A stretch of 61,479 nucleotides of DNA. Origin: Thermanaeromonas sp. (GTDB lineage Bacteria > Bacillota > DSM-521 > Neomoorellales > Neomoorellaceae). Numbering within the stretch: the first letter of the stretch is position 1; every line of letters begins with the position of its first letter. Below, piece after piece: positions 24,009 through 31,807 of this stretch. The notes beneath the pieces are model-generated. The model saw only the letters and a program-made list of their open reading frames with translations. It searched no databases and was not told the DNA's origin. Where the stretch lies: NCBI RefSeq assembly GCF_021890735.1, contig NZ_JAKKUR010000008.1, positions 1 to 61,479 on the forward strand, written 5' to 3'. Made by a program: the position numbers and the translations under genes.

Positions 24009-24488
24009 TTGCTTCGTGTAGCCGTAATCGACGGTCAAGGAGGCGGTATCGGTAAGCATATCACGGCAAAGATTCGCAAGGAGCTACCCCTTGAAGAAGT
24101 AGAAATTTTGGCCCTGGGAACAAACGCCATGGCCACGGCGGCCATGCTTAAAGCGGGCGCCAATGAAGGCGCTACGGGAGAAAATGCTATTGTACGCAAT
24201 GCTGGTCTAGTGGATGTCATCGTCGGCTCTTTGGGCATTGTTTTGGCGGAAGGGATGCTGGGTGAGGTTACGCCTCGCATGGCGGCCAGTATAGCCGCAA
24301 GCCCGGCCTTGAAACTGCTCCTTCCCCTTAACAGGTCAGGGGTGGAGGTTATCGGGGTAACGGGTGAACCGTTGCCGCATTTGATAGATAAACTGGTGGC
24401 CCGGCTGAAGGAGTGGGCTGAAGCTACAGGAAAATTAAAGGGCGGGCCCCGGGAGGAAAAAGCCGAGGAGGGGAAAACAAGTGTGTGA
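24009..24488 (+). CDS. DUF3842 family protein
   Basis: About 159 residues starting at TTG 24009, with GGGGGA 7 nt upstream. The protein opens with a Rossmann-like strand and glycine-rich loop (RVAVIDGQGGGIGKHI), then LALGTNAMATAAMLKAGAN and VDVIVGSLGIVLAEGMLGE, all typical of DUF3842. Members commonly sit beside cooT-like and nickel/cobalt transport genes, as here; the function is unknown. The gene overlaps cooT by 8 nt, so the two are probably translationally coupled. The glycine-rich loop suggests nucleotide binding. Confidence 0.8.
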   Translation: MLRVAVIDGQGGGIGKHITAKIRKELPLEEVEILALGTNAMATAAMLKAGANEGATGENAIVRNAGLVDVIVGSLGIVLAEGMLGEVTPRMAASIAASPALKLLLPLNRSGVEVIGVTGEPLPHLIDKLVARLKEWAEATGKLKGGPREEKAEEGKTSV

Positions 24489-24672
24489 AGCCAATGCCTA
24501 TATCTTAAGAGGAGACAAAGAAGAGCTAGTTTTGGAGAGTGTAGACAGGATAGTGCCGCAAGAAGACGGCCTCTTGCTAGAAGACATTTTCGGTAAGAAA
24601 AAGATTTTGCGGGCAAGGATCAAGGAGATGGCGCTGGTAGATCATAAAATATTGCTGGAAGAGATGGAATAA
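24481..24672 (+). CDS. cooT: CooT-family nickel-binding protein
   Basis: A 63-residue protein starting MCEANAYILRGDKEELVLE. CooT family members bind nickel through Cys2 and serve Ni delivery to carbon monoxide dehydrogenase. Here Cys2 and the conserved EA-AY pattern are kept, with hydrophobic strands LLLEDIFGKKKIL and MALVDHKILLEE. The start is GTG 24481 inside the end of the DUF3842 gene. No CODH gene is in the window, but the following CbiM-type transporter fits a nickel/cobalt supply role. Confidence 0.82.
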   Translation: MCEANAYILRGDKEELVLESVDRIVPQEDGLLLEDIFGKKKILRARIKEMALVDHKILLEEME

Positions 24673-24725
24673 ACTTTTCCGGAGAAGATAAGAGTGCGAT
24701 GGAAGTTGCCAAGGAGGCCTTTCTA

Positions 24726-24762
24726 AGCCACGGAGGCTAAAAAGTCTTACGTGGCTATTTTG
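24726..24762 (+). promoter_or_regulatory. Hairpin before cbiM (attenuator-like)
   Basis: AGCCACG (24726-24732) pairs with CGTGGCT (24750-24756). Inside, AGGCT pairs with AGTCT around an AAAA loop. ATTTTGTTAATTTT follows, a weak terminator-like tract. The sequence GCCACGGAGG at its start is also found in the hairpin at 23937. It lies between cooT and the cbiM ribosome site and could reduce read-through into the transporter genes. Confidence 0.5.
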
Positions 24763-24786
24763 TTAATTTTAAGGAGGGATCGCTCA

Positions 24787-25419
24787 ATGCATATTCCAGA
24801 CGGTTTCCTCGATGCCAAAACGTGGCTGGGAGCGACCGCCTTAAGCGGGGCCGCCCTATATTATGCTTTAAAGAAAACCCAAGAAAGATGGGAGGACCGC
24901 CAGTTACCCGCCCTGGGGACCATGGCTGCCTTTATTTTTGCTGCCCAGATGGTTAATTTTCCTGTAGGTGGGGGAACTTCGGGGCATCTTTTGGGCGCTG
25001 CTCTGGCTACATTTTTTCTTGGACCGTGGGGAGCTAACGTGGTGTTAACCACTGTGCTTATCATCCAAGCCCTCCTTTTCGCTGATGGAGGTATAACTGC
25101 TTTAGGCGCCAATGTTTTGAATATGGCTGTGATAGGGCCCTGGGTGGCCCAAGGAGTATACAGTCTGGTGGGATACAGAAATTTAGGTGGTACTTTTCTG
25201 GCGGCCTGGTTGTCTATTGTGGCAGCAGCCTTAGCCTGTTCCTTGGAACTGGCCTTTTCTGGAATTGTACCTTTACGTTTAGTCGTACCGGCTATGTTAG
25301 GCTGGCATTCCCTGATCGGCATAGGCGAGGGCTTAATCACTTGTGGAGTAGTGATCTTCCTTAAAAGGATAGGAATGGTACCTTTTGAAACCTTGAGCTT
25401 GGAGGTGCAAAAGAGATGA
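24787..25419 (+). CDS. cbiM: CbiM-type substrate-binding component of a cobalt/nickel ECF transporter
   Basis: About 210 residues with six or seven predicted membrane segments. The mature start MHIPDGFL is the family hallmark: the N-terminal amino group and His2 coordinate Co2+ or Ni2+. ATG 24787 follows AAGGAGG and gives this start, whereas longer frames would bury it. Further family sequence includes MVNFPVGGGTSGHLLGAALATFFLGPW. With the next three genes it forms an energy-coupling-factor importer. Confidence 0.93.
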   Translation: MHIPDGFLDAKTWLGATALSGAALYYALKKTQERWEDRQLPALGTMAAFIFAAQMVNFPVGGGTSGHLLGAALATFFLGPWGANVVLTTVLIIQALLFADGGITALGANVLNMAVIGPWVAQGVYSLVGYRNLGGTFLAAWLSIVAAALACSLELAFSGIVPLRLVVPAMLGWHSLIGIGEGLITCGVVIFLKRIGMVPFETLSLEVQKR

Positions 25420-25754
25420 GGCGGGTGGCAAAAAGAGGCAACTGGATCTTCCTTTTCACAGCTTTGGCCGTAGCCGCCCTCCTTTCACCTTGGGCTTCTT
25501 CTTACCCCGACGGGTTGGAGAGAGTGGCTGAGGATCAAGGTTTTCTTGAGCGGGGTGAGGGTAAAGAAGTGATGAAAGGCCTTATTCCAGACTACGCTTT
25601 TCCCGGAGTAAAGAATGAAAAGCTGGCCACCGCCCTGGCCGGGATAGTAGGTACCTCCCTCACCTTTGGCGCTGTCTGGGGCTTGCGGCTTCTGAGGGTA
25701 GGTTATGGCCGGAGCCGGCAGAAGGGAATTAGTGAGAAGAGTGGAGGTAAATAG
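25416..25754 (+). CDS. PDGLE-domain protein (CbiN-like transporter component)
   Basis: A 112-residue protein with two membrane segments (about 9-27 and 70-90) around a short loop containing PDGLERVAEDQGF, which gives the PDGLE domain its name. It takes the place of CbiN in Co/Ni ECF systems and is thought to help load or open CbiM. It overlaps cbiM by 4 nt (ATGA). A TAG stop ends it 1 nt before the cbiQ start. Confidence 0.85.
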   Translation: MRRVAKRGNWIFLFTALAVAALLSPWASSYPDGLERVAEDQGFLERGEGKEVMKGLIPDYAFPGVKNEKLATALAGIVGTSLTFGAVWGLRLLRVGYGRSRQKGISEKSGGK

Positions 25755-25755
25755 G

Positions 25756-26574
25756 GTGTGTAAACCAGCAGCCGAGATAGAATTCTGGCAGAGGAAGGAA
25801 GGTTCTTGTCTTCATCGGCTTGACCCCCGGGTGAAGGTTGTAGCCTTAATAGGGTTTGTTGCCCTTGTTACTACTTTAACTTCTCTTTTCTCACTTTTCT
25901 TAGGGATATCCTTTCTAATTTTCCTTATAAGTATAGCCCGGTTGGATACGCGTAAGGTAATAAAGAGGCTTTCCTGGACGGTGGCCGTGAGTGGACCCCT
26001 CGTTGTTCTTTTATCTTTAGTAACTCCCGGGACGCCCTGGTATAAACTCCAAGTAGGTCCCTTGGTCTTTACTTTTACTTTAGAAGGAGTAAGGTTGGCG
26101 GTGGTACTACTCCTTCGTTTACTAAATGCTCTTCTCGCACTTTGTCTGCTGACGGGAACCACCTCCTTTAGTGAACTTATGCTAGCTTTTAGAAGGTTAT
26201 ATGTTCCTTCTTTGGTGGTAGTATTGGTGGAATTTACCATAAGATACGCGGCAGTATTTGTGCAAGAATTAAGACGAATGTTTCTGGCCCGTAGGGCCCG
26301 GGGATTTAGGGTTGGACGAAGCCTTCTGGATAGGGCTACTTTTCTTACTTTGAGCCAGCTAGTAGGTGCGCTTCTCTTGCGCTCCTTAACACGGAGCGAG
26401 AGGATTTATTTTGCCATGCTGGCTCGGGGTTTTAACGGAAGCCCTGTTCGGCCGGAGGTGTATCCAGTAGCACGGCTCAATAAAGAGGATCTGCTTTGGG
26501 GAGGGCTCATTTTAGCCTGGGCTTTAATCCTACACTTATTGGAAATGGGGGTTTGGGAGTGGAACAAGTTATAG
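25756..26574 (+). CDS. cbiQ: CbiQ, transmembrane coupling component of the Co/Ni ECF transporter
   Basis: About 272 residues with several membrane segments. ECF T-component features are LHRLDPRVKV near the N-terminus and the arginine-rich coupling motifs RRMFLARRARGF and FAMLARGFNG, which contact the ATPase. The start is taken as GTG 25756 because GGAGG lies 8 nt upstream; longer starts lie within the preceding gene and have no ribosome site. Confidence 0.9.
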   Translation: MCKPAAEIEFWQRKEGSCLHRLDPRVKVVALIGFVALVTTLTSLFSLFLGISFLIFLISIARLDTRKVIKRLSWTVAVSGPLVVLLSLVTPGTPWYKLQVGPLVFTFTLEGVRLAVVLLLRLLNALLALCLLTGTTSFSELMLAFRRLYVPSLVVVLVEFTIRYAAVFVQELRRMFLARRARGFRVGRSLLDRATFLTLSQLVGALLLRSLTRSERIYFAMLARGFNGSPVRPEVYPVARLNKEDLLWGGLILAWALILHLLEMGVWEWNKL

Positions 26575-27374
26575 TTGTAGACGATCTCCACTTTAAATAT
26601 CCTGACGGCACTTGGGCCCTGCGGGGCCTTTCTTTTACCGTTACCCGAGGGAAAAAGGTAGCCCTTATGGGTCATAACGGAGCAGGGAAATCCACCTTAT
26701 TATGGCACTTAAACGGCTTATTCTTACCCCAACAAGGAGAAGTACGGATTGAGGGTCGACTGATAACGTCTTCTACTGAGAAGTGGGTGCGCACCCGCGT
26801 GGGTCTAGTATTCCAGGATCCTGATGACCAGGTGTTTTCTGCTACCGTTAAGGAGGATGTAGCCTTTGGACCGCGAAATCTGGGTCTACCTCCGGGTGAA
26901 GTAGAAAAACGGGTCCGGTCTGCCTTGGCCGCGGTGGGGATGTTGGGGTACCAAAATCACCCTCCTCAGAGCTTAAGCTACGGGCAGAAAAAAAGGATAG
27001 CCATTGCTGGCGTTCTGGCCATGGAGCCTGAAATTATCTTGTTAGATGAGCCTCTAGCCTTCTTAGACCCGGCTGCCCAAGAAAATTTATGTTTACTTCT
27101 GGAGGAGCTTCACAGGCAGGGTAAAAGCTTGCTTGTAGCTACTCATGATGTCGATTTTGCTGCCTCTTGGGCGGAGGAGGTACTGATTTTAAAAGAAGGG
27201 AAGCTTTTGGCCCACGGGGATCCCGAACTGCTCCTGAACGAGGATATGGTAAGAGAAGCAGGGCTCCGCCTGCCTATCGTCGCCCAGATCTTCCGCGGGT
27301 TATTGCCAGAAGGTTTTACTTTACCCAGGGATGTACAGGGTGCCCGAAGGATACTACAGGCCTTTCTTAAGTAA
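26559..27374 (+). CDS. cbiO: CbiO, ATPase of the Co/Ni ECF transporter
   Basis: An ABC ATPase of about 271 residues with Walker A GHNGAGKST, a Q-loop VFQDPDDQVFS typical of ECF ATPases, signature LSYGQKKRIAIAG, Walker B IILLDEPLAFLDP and the H-loop ATHDVDFA. The start is GTG 26559, overlapping cbiQ by 16 nt. A single CbiO here would form a homodimer with CbiQ. Last gene of the operon; the cysK promoter follows directly. Confidence 0.93.
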   Translation: MEQVIVVDDLHFKYPDGTWALRGLSFTVTRGKKVALMGHNGAGKSTLLWHLNGLFLPQQGEVRIEGRLITSSTEKWVRTRVGLVFQDPDDQVFSATVKEDVAFGPRNLGLPPGEVEKRVRSALAAVGMLGYQNHPPQSLSYGQKKRIAIAGVLAMEPEIILLDEPLAFLDPAAQENLCLLLEELHRQGKSLLVATHDVDFAASWAEEVLILKEGKLLAHGDPELLLNEDMVREAGLRLPIVAQIFRGLLPEGFTLPRDVQGARRILQAFLK

Positions 27375-27403
27375 TTGACAAGAAAGTTTTACCGGGGTAG
27401 CAT
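27375..27403 (+). promoter_or_regulatory. Promoter of cysK
   Basis: A perfect -35 TTGACA (27375-27380) overlaps the cbiO end region and is followed after 17 nt by TAGCAT (27398-27403). It suggests cysK is transcribed separately from the transporter operon. Confidence 0.55.
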
Positions 27404-27436
27404 GTACCCAGGAGAAGTAAGACAAGGAGGATGTCT

Positions 27437-28357
27437 ATGCGTGTGGCAGAAAATATAGCAGAGCTCATCGGCCGGACGCCTATGGTTCGTTTAAACCGGG
27501 TGGTGGGCGACGGCGCGGAAGTCTGGGTTAAGCTAGAATTCTTTAATCCAGGAGCGAGCGTAAAGGATCGCACGGCTTTAAGTATGGTAGTAGCGGCAGA
27601 AAAAGAAGGCCGCTTAAAACCGGGGGATACCATCGTTGAACCCACCAGCGGTAACACCGGAGTGGGGTTGGCCATGTTGGCGGCTTGTAGAGGTTATCGG
27701 TTGATTTTGGTAATGCCGGAAACGATGAGCATAGAAAGGCGCAAGCTTTTCAAAGCTTTTGGCGCCGAATTAATACTTACACCCGGTGCTGAAGGTATGC
27801 AGGGAGCGGTAGAAAAAGCCAAAGAGTTAGTCCGGGAAAACCCCCATTTTTTTATGCCCCAGCAGTTTGAAAACCCGGCTAATCCGGCCATCCACCGTGA
27901 AACTACTGCCCGGGAGATTCTCATACAGACGGGTGGAGAGCTGGACGCCTTTGTGGCCGGAGTGGGTACAGGGGGGACTATAACCGGCGTAGGAGAGGTG
28001 CTTAAGAAGGAACTCCCTCATGTGAGGGTGGTGGCCGTGGAGCCCGCTACTTCTGCGGTGCTCTCTGGAGGTGAGCCCGGCCCCCATAAAATCCAAGGCA
28101 TAGGAGCGGGCTTTGTTCCGAAGGTGTTTAATCGTGAGGTAGTAGATGAAATCGTTACCGTGGGTAACGAAGAAGCCATGGAAACGGCCCGGCGTTTGGC
28201 CAGGGAAGAAGGGATTTTGGTGGGGATCTCTTCGGGCGCTGCGGTCTATGCTGCCCTTCAGGTAGCCAAAAGGTTAGGTAAAGGTAAGCGAGTAGTTACC
28301 ATCGCTCCAGATACAGGGGAAAGATACTTAAGTACAGAGCTGTTTAAGTTTAGTTAA
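27437..28357 (+). CDS. cysK: Cysteine synthase A (O-acetylserine sulfhydrylase)
   Basis: A PLP enzyme of about 306 residues. The Schiff-base lysine is K43 in GASVKDRTA, the phosphate loop is [11 protein letters not shown] and the substrate loop EPTSGN. It makes L-cysteine from O-acetylserine and sulfide. ATG 27437 is preferred over ATG 27431, since AAGGAGG directly touches the latter and lies 6 nt from the former. Confidence 0.93.
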   Translation: MRVAENIAELIGRTPMVRLNRVVGDGAEVWVKLEFFNPGASVKDRTALSMVVAAEKEGRLKPGDTIVEPTSGNTGVGLAMLAACRGYRLILVMPETMSIERRKLFKAFGAELILTPGAEGMQGAVEKAKELVRENPHFFMPQQFENPANPAIHRETTAREILIQTGGELDAFVAGVGTGGTITGVGEVLKKELPHVRVVAVEPATSAVLSGGEPGPHKIQGIGAGFVPKVFNREVVDEIVTVGNEEAMETARRLAREEGILVGISSGAAVYAALQVAKRLGKGKRVVTIAPDTGERYLSTELFKFS

Positions 28358-28386
28358 GAATGAGTTTAGTTGAAAAGGCCCTCTCC

Positions 28387-28416
28387 TTGCGCCTTTAGCG
28401 TGGCTTGTGCTAGAAT
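28387..28416 (+). promoter_or_regulatory. Promoter of the yebC-family gene
   Basis: TTGCGC (28387-28392), an 18-nt spacer and TAGAAT (28411-28416), with a TGC extension before the -10. The leader to the ATG at 28457 is about 35 nt. Confidence 0.5.
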
Positions 28417-28456
28417 GGTCCACGGCGAATACAGAAGGAGGGGAGGGACAAGTCTT

Positions 28457-29215
28457 ATGGCTGGGCATTCTAAGTGGGCCAATATTAAACATCGTAAGGC
28501 CAAAGTTGATGAAAAAAGGGGTAAGCTATTCACCAAGATCGGCCGTGAACTCATTATAGCAGCTAGGCTAGGGGGCGGTGATCCGGAGGCCAATCCCCGC
28601 CTCAAGGCGGCGATTCAAAAAGCCAAGGCCGCCAACATGCCCAGTGAAAATATTCAGCGGGCTATTATGCGGGGCACAGGCGAGCTAGAGGGTGGGGCCG
28701 AATATGAAGAAGTTGTCTATGAGGGCTATGGTCCGGGGGGCGTGGCCCTACTTTTAAATATTGCAACGGATAACCGGAATCGTACGGCGTCGGAAATAAG
28801 GTATATTTTTTCTCGCCATGGGGGAAACTTGGGTGAGAGCGGGTGTGTTTCTTGGATGTTCCAGCCCAAGGGCGTCATCACTGTTGTCGTACCGCCCGGG
28901 GAAAAACGGGATGAACTTACGCTTAAGGCTATTGAGGCGGGAGCGGAAGATGTAAACGATGATGACCAGGAGGTAGTAGAAATTTATACGGCACCCGGCG
29001 ATTTGGAGGCCGTCCGGCGCGCCTTGGAAGAAGCCGGAGCCGAGATTAGAGAGGCAGAAGTGCGTATGGTTCCCAATACCACGGTCACCATTGAAGACCC
29101 CGAAACGGCGGCCAAAGTTTTAAAACTAGTAGACTTGCTGGAGGACCACGAAGATGTGCAGGCTGTGTATACTAACTTTGATATTCCGGACGAAATAATG
29201 GAGCGCCTGAGCTGA
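28457..29215 (+). CDS. yebC: YebC/PmpR family protein
   Basis: A 252-residue protein that starts at ATG 28457 with the universal [14 protein letters not shown]. It carries [30 protein letters not shown] and the acidic strand [19 protein letters not shown]. The family was annotated as transcription regulators; recent work shows that some members (including Bacillus YebC2) act as translation factors at proline-rich stretches. It is followed by bofC and, after the island, by ruvCAB. yebC-bofC-ruvC is a common Clostridia order. Confidence 0.93.
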   Translation: MAGHSKWANIKHRKAKVDEKRGKLFTKIGRELIIAARLGGGDPEANPRLKAAIQKAKAANMPSENIQRAIMRGTGELEGGAEYEEVVYEGYGPGGVALLLNIATDNRNRTASEIRYIFSRHGGNLGESGCVSWMFQPKGVITVVVPPGEKRDELTLKAIEAGAEDVNDDDQEVVEIYTAPGDLEAVRRALEEAGAEIREAEVRMVPNTTVTIEDPETAAKVLKLVDLLEDHEDVQAVYTNFDIPDEIMERLS

Positions 29216-29230
29216 GCCTGAAATTTTGAC

Positions 29231-29260
29231 GCATACTTTTCTTTGATGCCGGTAATGCTA
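29231..29260 (+). promoter_or_regulatory. Candidate forespore (sigma-G/F) promoter of bofC
   Basis: GCATA (29231-29235), an 18-nt spacer and AATGCTA (29254-29260) fit the sigma-G pattern GHATR-N18-CATNHTA with one mismatch in the -10. BofC is a forespore product in Bacillus, which supports the reading. Confidence 0.4.
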
Positions 29261-29289
29261 GATTATGGCAAACAAGGGAGGTTTGCCTG

Positions 29290-29871
29290 ATGAAATCTAG
29301 CTACCGGCGTTTTTTATTGGTGCTTGCAGGCTTGATAATTGTAGGAGTGTTTACGTTATGGGGGCCAGCCGGTCTGCGAATAGCAAAAGAAACTTTACAG
29401 GATACCCCTTGGCAGGTGCCGGTCTGGGCTTTACCCCAGTTCTTACGGCCTGAGCCGCGTATTGAAAAGCTTTATCAGGCTTGCGGCCACCGGGAAGAAA
29501 TACCTTTACCAGAAGAAGTAAACTTAAGGTGGATAGGTAAAAAGGAGCTGGAGATCCTTTTCCCCCCTCAAGAGGGATGGGAGATTTACCCAGAACAAAA
29601 CGGTCGCTTAGTCATTACGCAGAAGGTTCCGGGATTATGCCCGCAGGATGCTCCTAAGCGACATCTGGCCGAATTGGACGGAAGGGTGGCCGTATACCGG
29701 GGGCCTACAGGAAGTATGGGAGACCTGGAAAGGGTTTTAGATATAAGGATGGAGACTTTGCCCCGGGAATGGCAGGAGCGTATCCGCCAGGGCCGGGCTG
29801 AATTCCGGTCCGAGGAAGAACTGTTGAAGGCGCTGGACAGTCTAGAAGAATATTCAGCAGATGCGTGGTAA
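29290..29871 (+). CDS. bofC: BofC-like forespore signalling protein
   Basis: A 193-residue protein with an N-terminal signal/anchor (about 8-28), a conserved ACGHREE segment (about 64-70) and the BofC C-terminal domain: HLAELDGRVAVYRGP, then FRSEEELLKALDSLEEYSAD. In Bacillus, BofC lies in the intermembrane space and restrains SpoIVB signalling that activates pro-sigma-K. The neighbours support the call (yebC upstream; ruvCAB would normally follow). Its 3' end overlaps the convergent hypE remnant by 18 nt. Confidence 0.8.
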   Translation: MKSSYRRFLLVLAGLIIVGVFTLWGPAGLRIAKETLQDTPWQVPVWALPQFLRPEPRIEKLYQACGHREEIPLPEEVNLRWIGKKELEILFPPQEGWEIYPEQNGRLVITQKVPGLCPQDAPKRHLAELDGRVAVYRGPTGSMGDLERVLDIRMETLPREWQERIRQGRAEFRSEEELLKALDSLEEYSADAW

Positions 29872-30609
29872 TTGAAGACCACTTAAGTAATAAAGCTCGC
29901 GAGTTGCTCCCAGTGAAGTATGGAGGTAGACCCGGCCCAAACCTGCGCGTACTTCACCTATGAGGGCCGCTTCTTTGCTCAAAGGGTGTTGACGTAAAAA
30001 GAAGAGGGCACGTTCGGCCGCAGTTTTGTCCACTACAGCACAAAATTTGCCTTCGTTAGCAAGGTATAGGGGATCCAGTCCTAAGATTTCTGCCGCGCCC
30101 CGTACTTCTTCCCTGACGGGGATATCTTCTTCGTTTACATAAATATCCACCTGGGCGCTGGCAGCTAACTCCTTCAAAGTGGTGGCAAGGCCACCTCTGG
30201 TAGGATCCCTGAGCCACTTTACGGCGGTACCTAGGGTTTCAAGAAAAGGTAGAATTACTTTGTGCAGGGCCGCACAGTCGCTCTTTAGTCCTTGGAGGCC
30301 AAATTTTTCCCGGGCGGCCAGGACGGTAAGACCGTGGTCTCCTACCGGGCCGCTTATGATAACGACGTCCCCGGGTTTTACATTATGGGGGCCCAGGTCA
30401 ATATTATCTGCTATTACTCCTATTCCTGTAGTGTTGATATAGATTTGGTCTCCGTGGCCGCGTTCCACCACTTTGGTATCCCCGGCGACTATATTTACTC
30501 CAGCTTCGTCTGCAGCCGAGGCCACGGAGGAGATGACTTTTTCCAAAATATTATAATCCAAACCTTCTTCCAAGATAAGCCCTAAGGTGAGGTATAAAGG
30601 TTCGGGTAC
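29854..30609 (-). pseudogene. hypE: hypE remnant (C-terminal two thirds)
   Basis: About 250 residues of HypE, the ATP-dependent enzyme that makes the CN ligand of [NiFe]-hydrogenases. It begins VPEPLYLTLGLILEEG, has VNIVAGDTKVVERG and ends with the genuine HypE C-terminus PRIC, whose Cys carries the cyano group. The first 90 or so residues are missing. The frame opens just after a stop (complement of 30610-30612) and has no plausible start. The hypF remnant runs into it in a different frame, showing that a deletion fused the two genes. The enzyme cannot be made whole. Confidence 0.8.
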
Positions 30610-31168
30610 TTAAACCGGGAGCCACCTGCGGCGCGAGGTTTGTGTCCGGCCTTTGGTGCAGAAGCACTATGGGAGCCGCAGGGGAGGATAGAAGAGCTTC
30701 TTCTTGTTCGGTCACGAAGCAATATTGTTTCACTGTGTCTAGGTCCCGGGCCATAACGGCAAAGGGTTTACTCGAACGCCTTTTGCGCAGGCGGAGGAGA
30801 CTGACAGCATGAGCATTTGTCGCATCGCAAGCCAAGTGGAACCCGCTCAAATCTTTTATGGCTAAAATATAACCTTCTCTTAAAAGTTGTGAGGATTTTT
30901 CGAGCCAGTCGCCGGTTACCGGCTGGCCTTTGTTGTCTAGGAGCTCTACATGTGGTCCGCAAGAAGGACAGGCTACGGGTTGGGCGTGAAAGCGCCGGTT
31001 GGTAGGGTCATCATATTCAGTGGCACACTTCGGACATAGGGCAAAAGGAGCCATGGCCGTACGGAAACCTACGCCCTGCACTACACCCCAGATGTTTACA
31101 CGGAAGCGGCGGCGGGGACGGCACTTGTCTTCTTGAAGGATACCTGCTGTTTCAGCCATGCACACCAC
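30602..31168 (-). pseudogene. hypF: hypF remnant with internal and terminal deletions
   Basis: HypF makes the thiocarboxamide used for CN ligands. This fragment starts like HypF (RRRFRVNIWGVVQGVGFR, acylphosphatase domain) but jumps in frame to the second zinc finger (CPKCATEYDDPTNRRFHAQP, CPSCGP), losing roughly 90-100 residues. It then has part of the YrdC domain (LREGYILAIKDLSGFHLACD, RKRRSSKPFAVMARD) and breaks off after LAPQVAPGLST, where hypE sequence begins in another frame. More than half of the usual 750 residues is gone. Confidence 0.8.
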
Positions 31169-31446
31169 TTCCTCAGGCCCTCACCAGTTCGGGCTGAGAC
31201 AGGGAATATGGTAAGGTCGGGGTTTAAGTTAGTTATATCTTGGCGGAAGGCGTCCATATTAAAATCGGTGTACGGCAAAAGATCTATCTTATTCAACAGG
31301 AGAACCTGAGCTTCCCTAAAGATAAGAGGATATTTTAGAGGCTTGTCGCTGCCTTCGGTTACGCTTAGGATACATACCTTAATGTCTTCCCCCAGGTCGA
31401 ATTCAGCCGGACATACAAGATTTCCTACATTTTCTATGTGACTATT
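31096..31446 (-). pseudogene. hypB: hypB remnant (C-terminal part)
   Basis: The minus strand encodes NSHIENVGNLVCPAEFDLGE, then KVCILSVTEGSDKPLKYP, the G4 motif LLNKIDLLPYTDF and FPVSARTGEGL, all from HypB, the GTPase that inserts nickel into [NiFe]-hydrogenases. The N-terminal half, including the P-loop, is absent. The 5' end is joined within AATAGTCAC to the response-regulator fragment at 31447-31550, suggesting a deletion at a short homology. The C-terminus overlaps the start of the hypF remnant, as in intact hyp operons. Confidence 0.8.
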
Positions 31447-31550
31447 TTGCTTTCGGGAAGCTGGGCTTTAAGGCGGCGAATGACTTCTAGGCCGTCAAGG
31501 CGGGGCAGGCATATATCCATGAGGATAATGTCGGGGTAGCCGCTCATGAG
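31447..31550 (-). pseudogene. Response-regulator receiver domain, central fragment
   Basis: The minus strand encodes MSGYPDIILMDICLPRLDGL, then EVIRRLKAQLPESKIV: the phosphoacceptor Asp region (LMDICLPRLDG) of a NarL/LuxR-type receiver. It continues the N-terminal fragment at 33225-33368 in frame once the IS110 element is removed. Its other end is joined to hypB sequence, so the C-terminal receiver strands and DNA-binding domain are lost. Confidence 0.78.
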
Positions 31551-31620
31551 GGCTGGCGCCCTCTCCACGAACCATGAAATAGGTAATAAGATAGACTAAA
31601 GCTACGGCCATGAAGGGGGT

Positions 31621-31755
31621 CGGTCATGTCTTGGTGACCGCAAAGGAGCCCGGGGGGTAGTCTGATCCAGACACCTTTAGGGACCACGGACTGTAAAGCA
31701 GGCTTAAAAAGCCGAGCACGAGGAGGAGATTCTTGAGCGGACGAGGTGTCTCGTG
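31621..31755 (+). ncRNA. Candidate bridge RNA in the IS110 left end
   Basis: The non-coding region before the transposase can fold into a 6-bp hairpin CGGTCA/TGACCG (31621-31640), a stem AAAGG/CCTTT (31642-31678) and a stem CACGAG/CTCGTG (31717-31755). The latter two stems each enclose about 27 nt. A short hairpin GGCTT/AAGCC (31701-31713) lies between them. IS110-group elements encode a bridge RNA here, whose two loops pair with target and donor DNA. The second loop contains GGAGGAGA, also found at the right end of the element (33216-33223), and TGAGCGG, complementary to the target flank at 31540-31546. Which guides are real is unresolved. Confidence 0.5.
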
Positions 31756-31807
31756 GCCGTAAGTTTAAAGAATAAAAGTTAATGAAGGGAGCTAACAAGA
31801 AAGCGAG

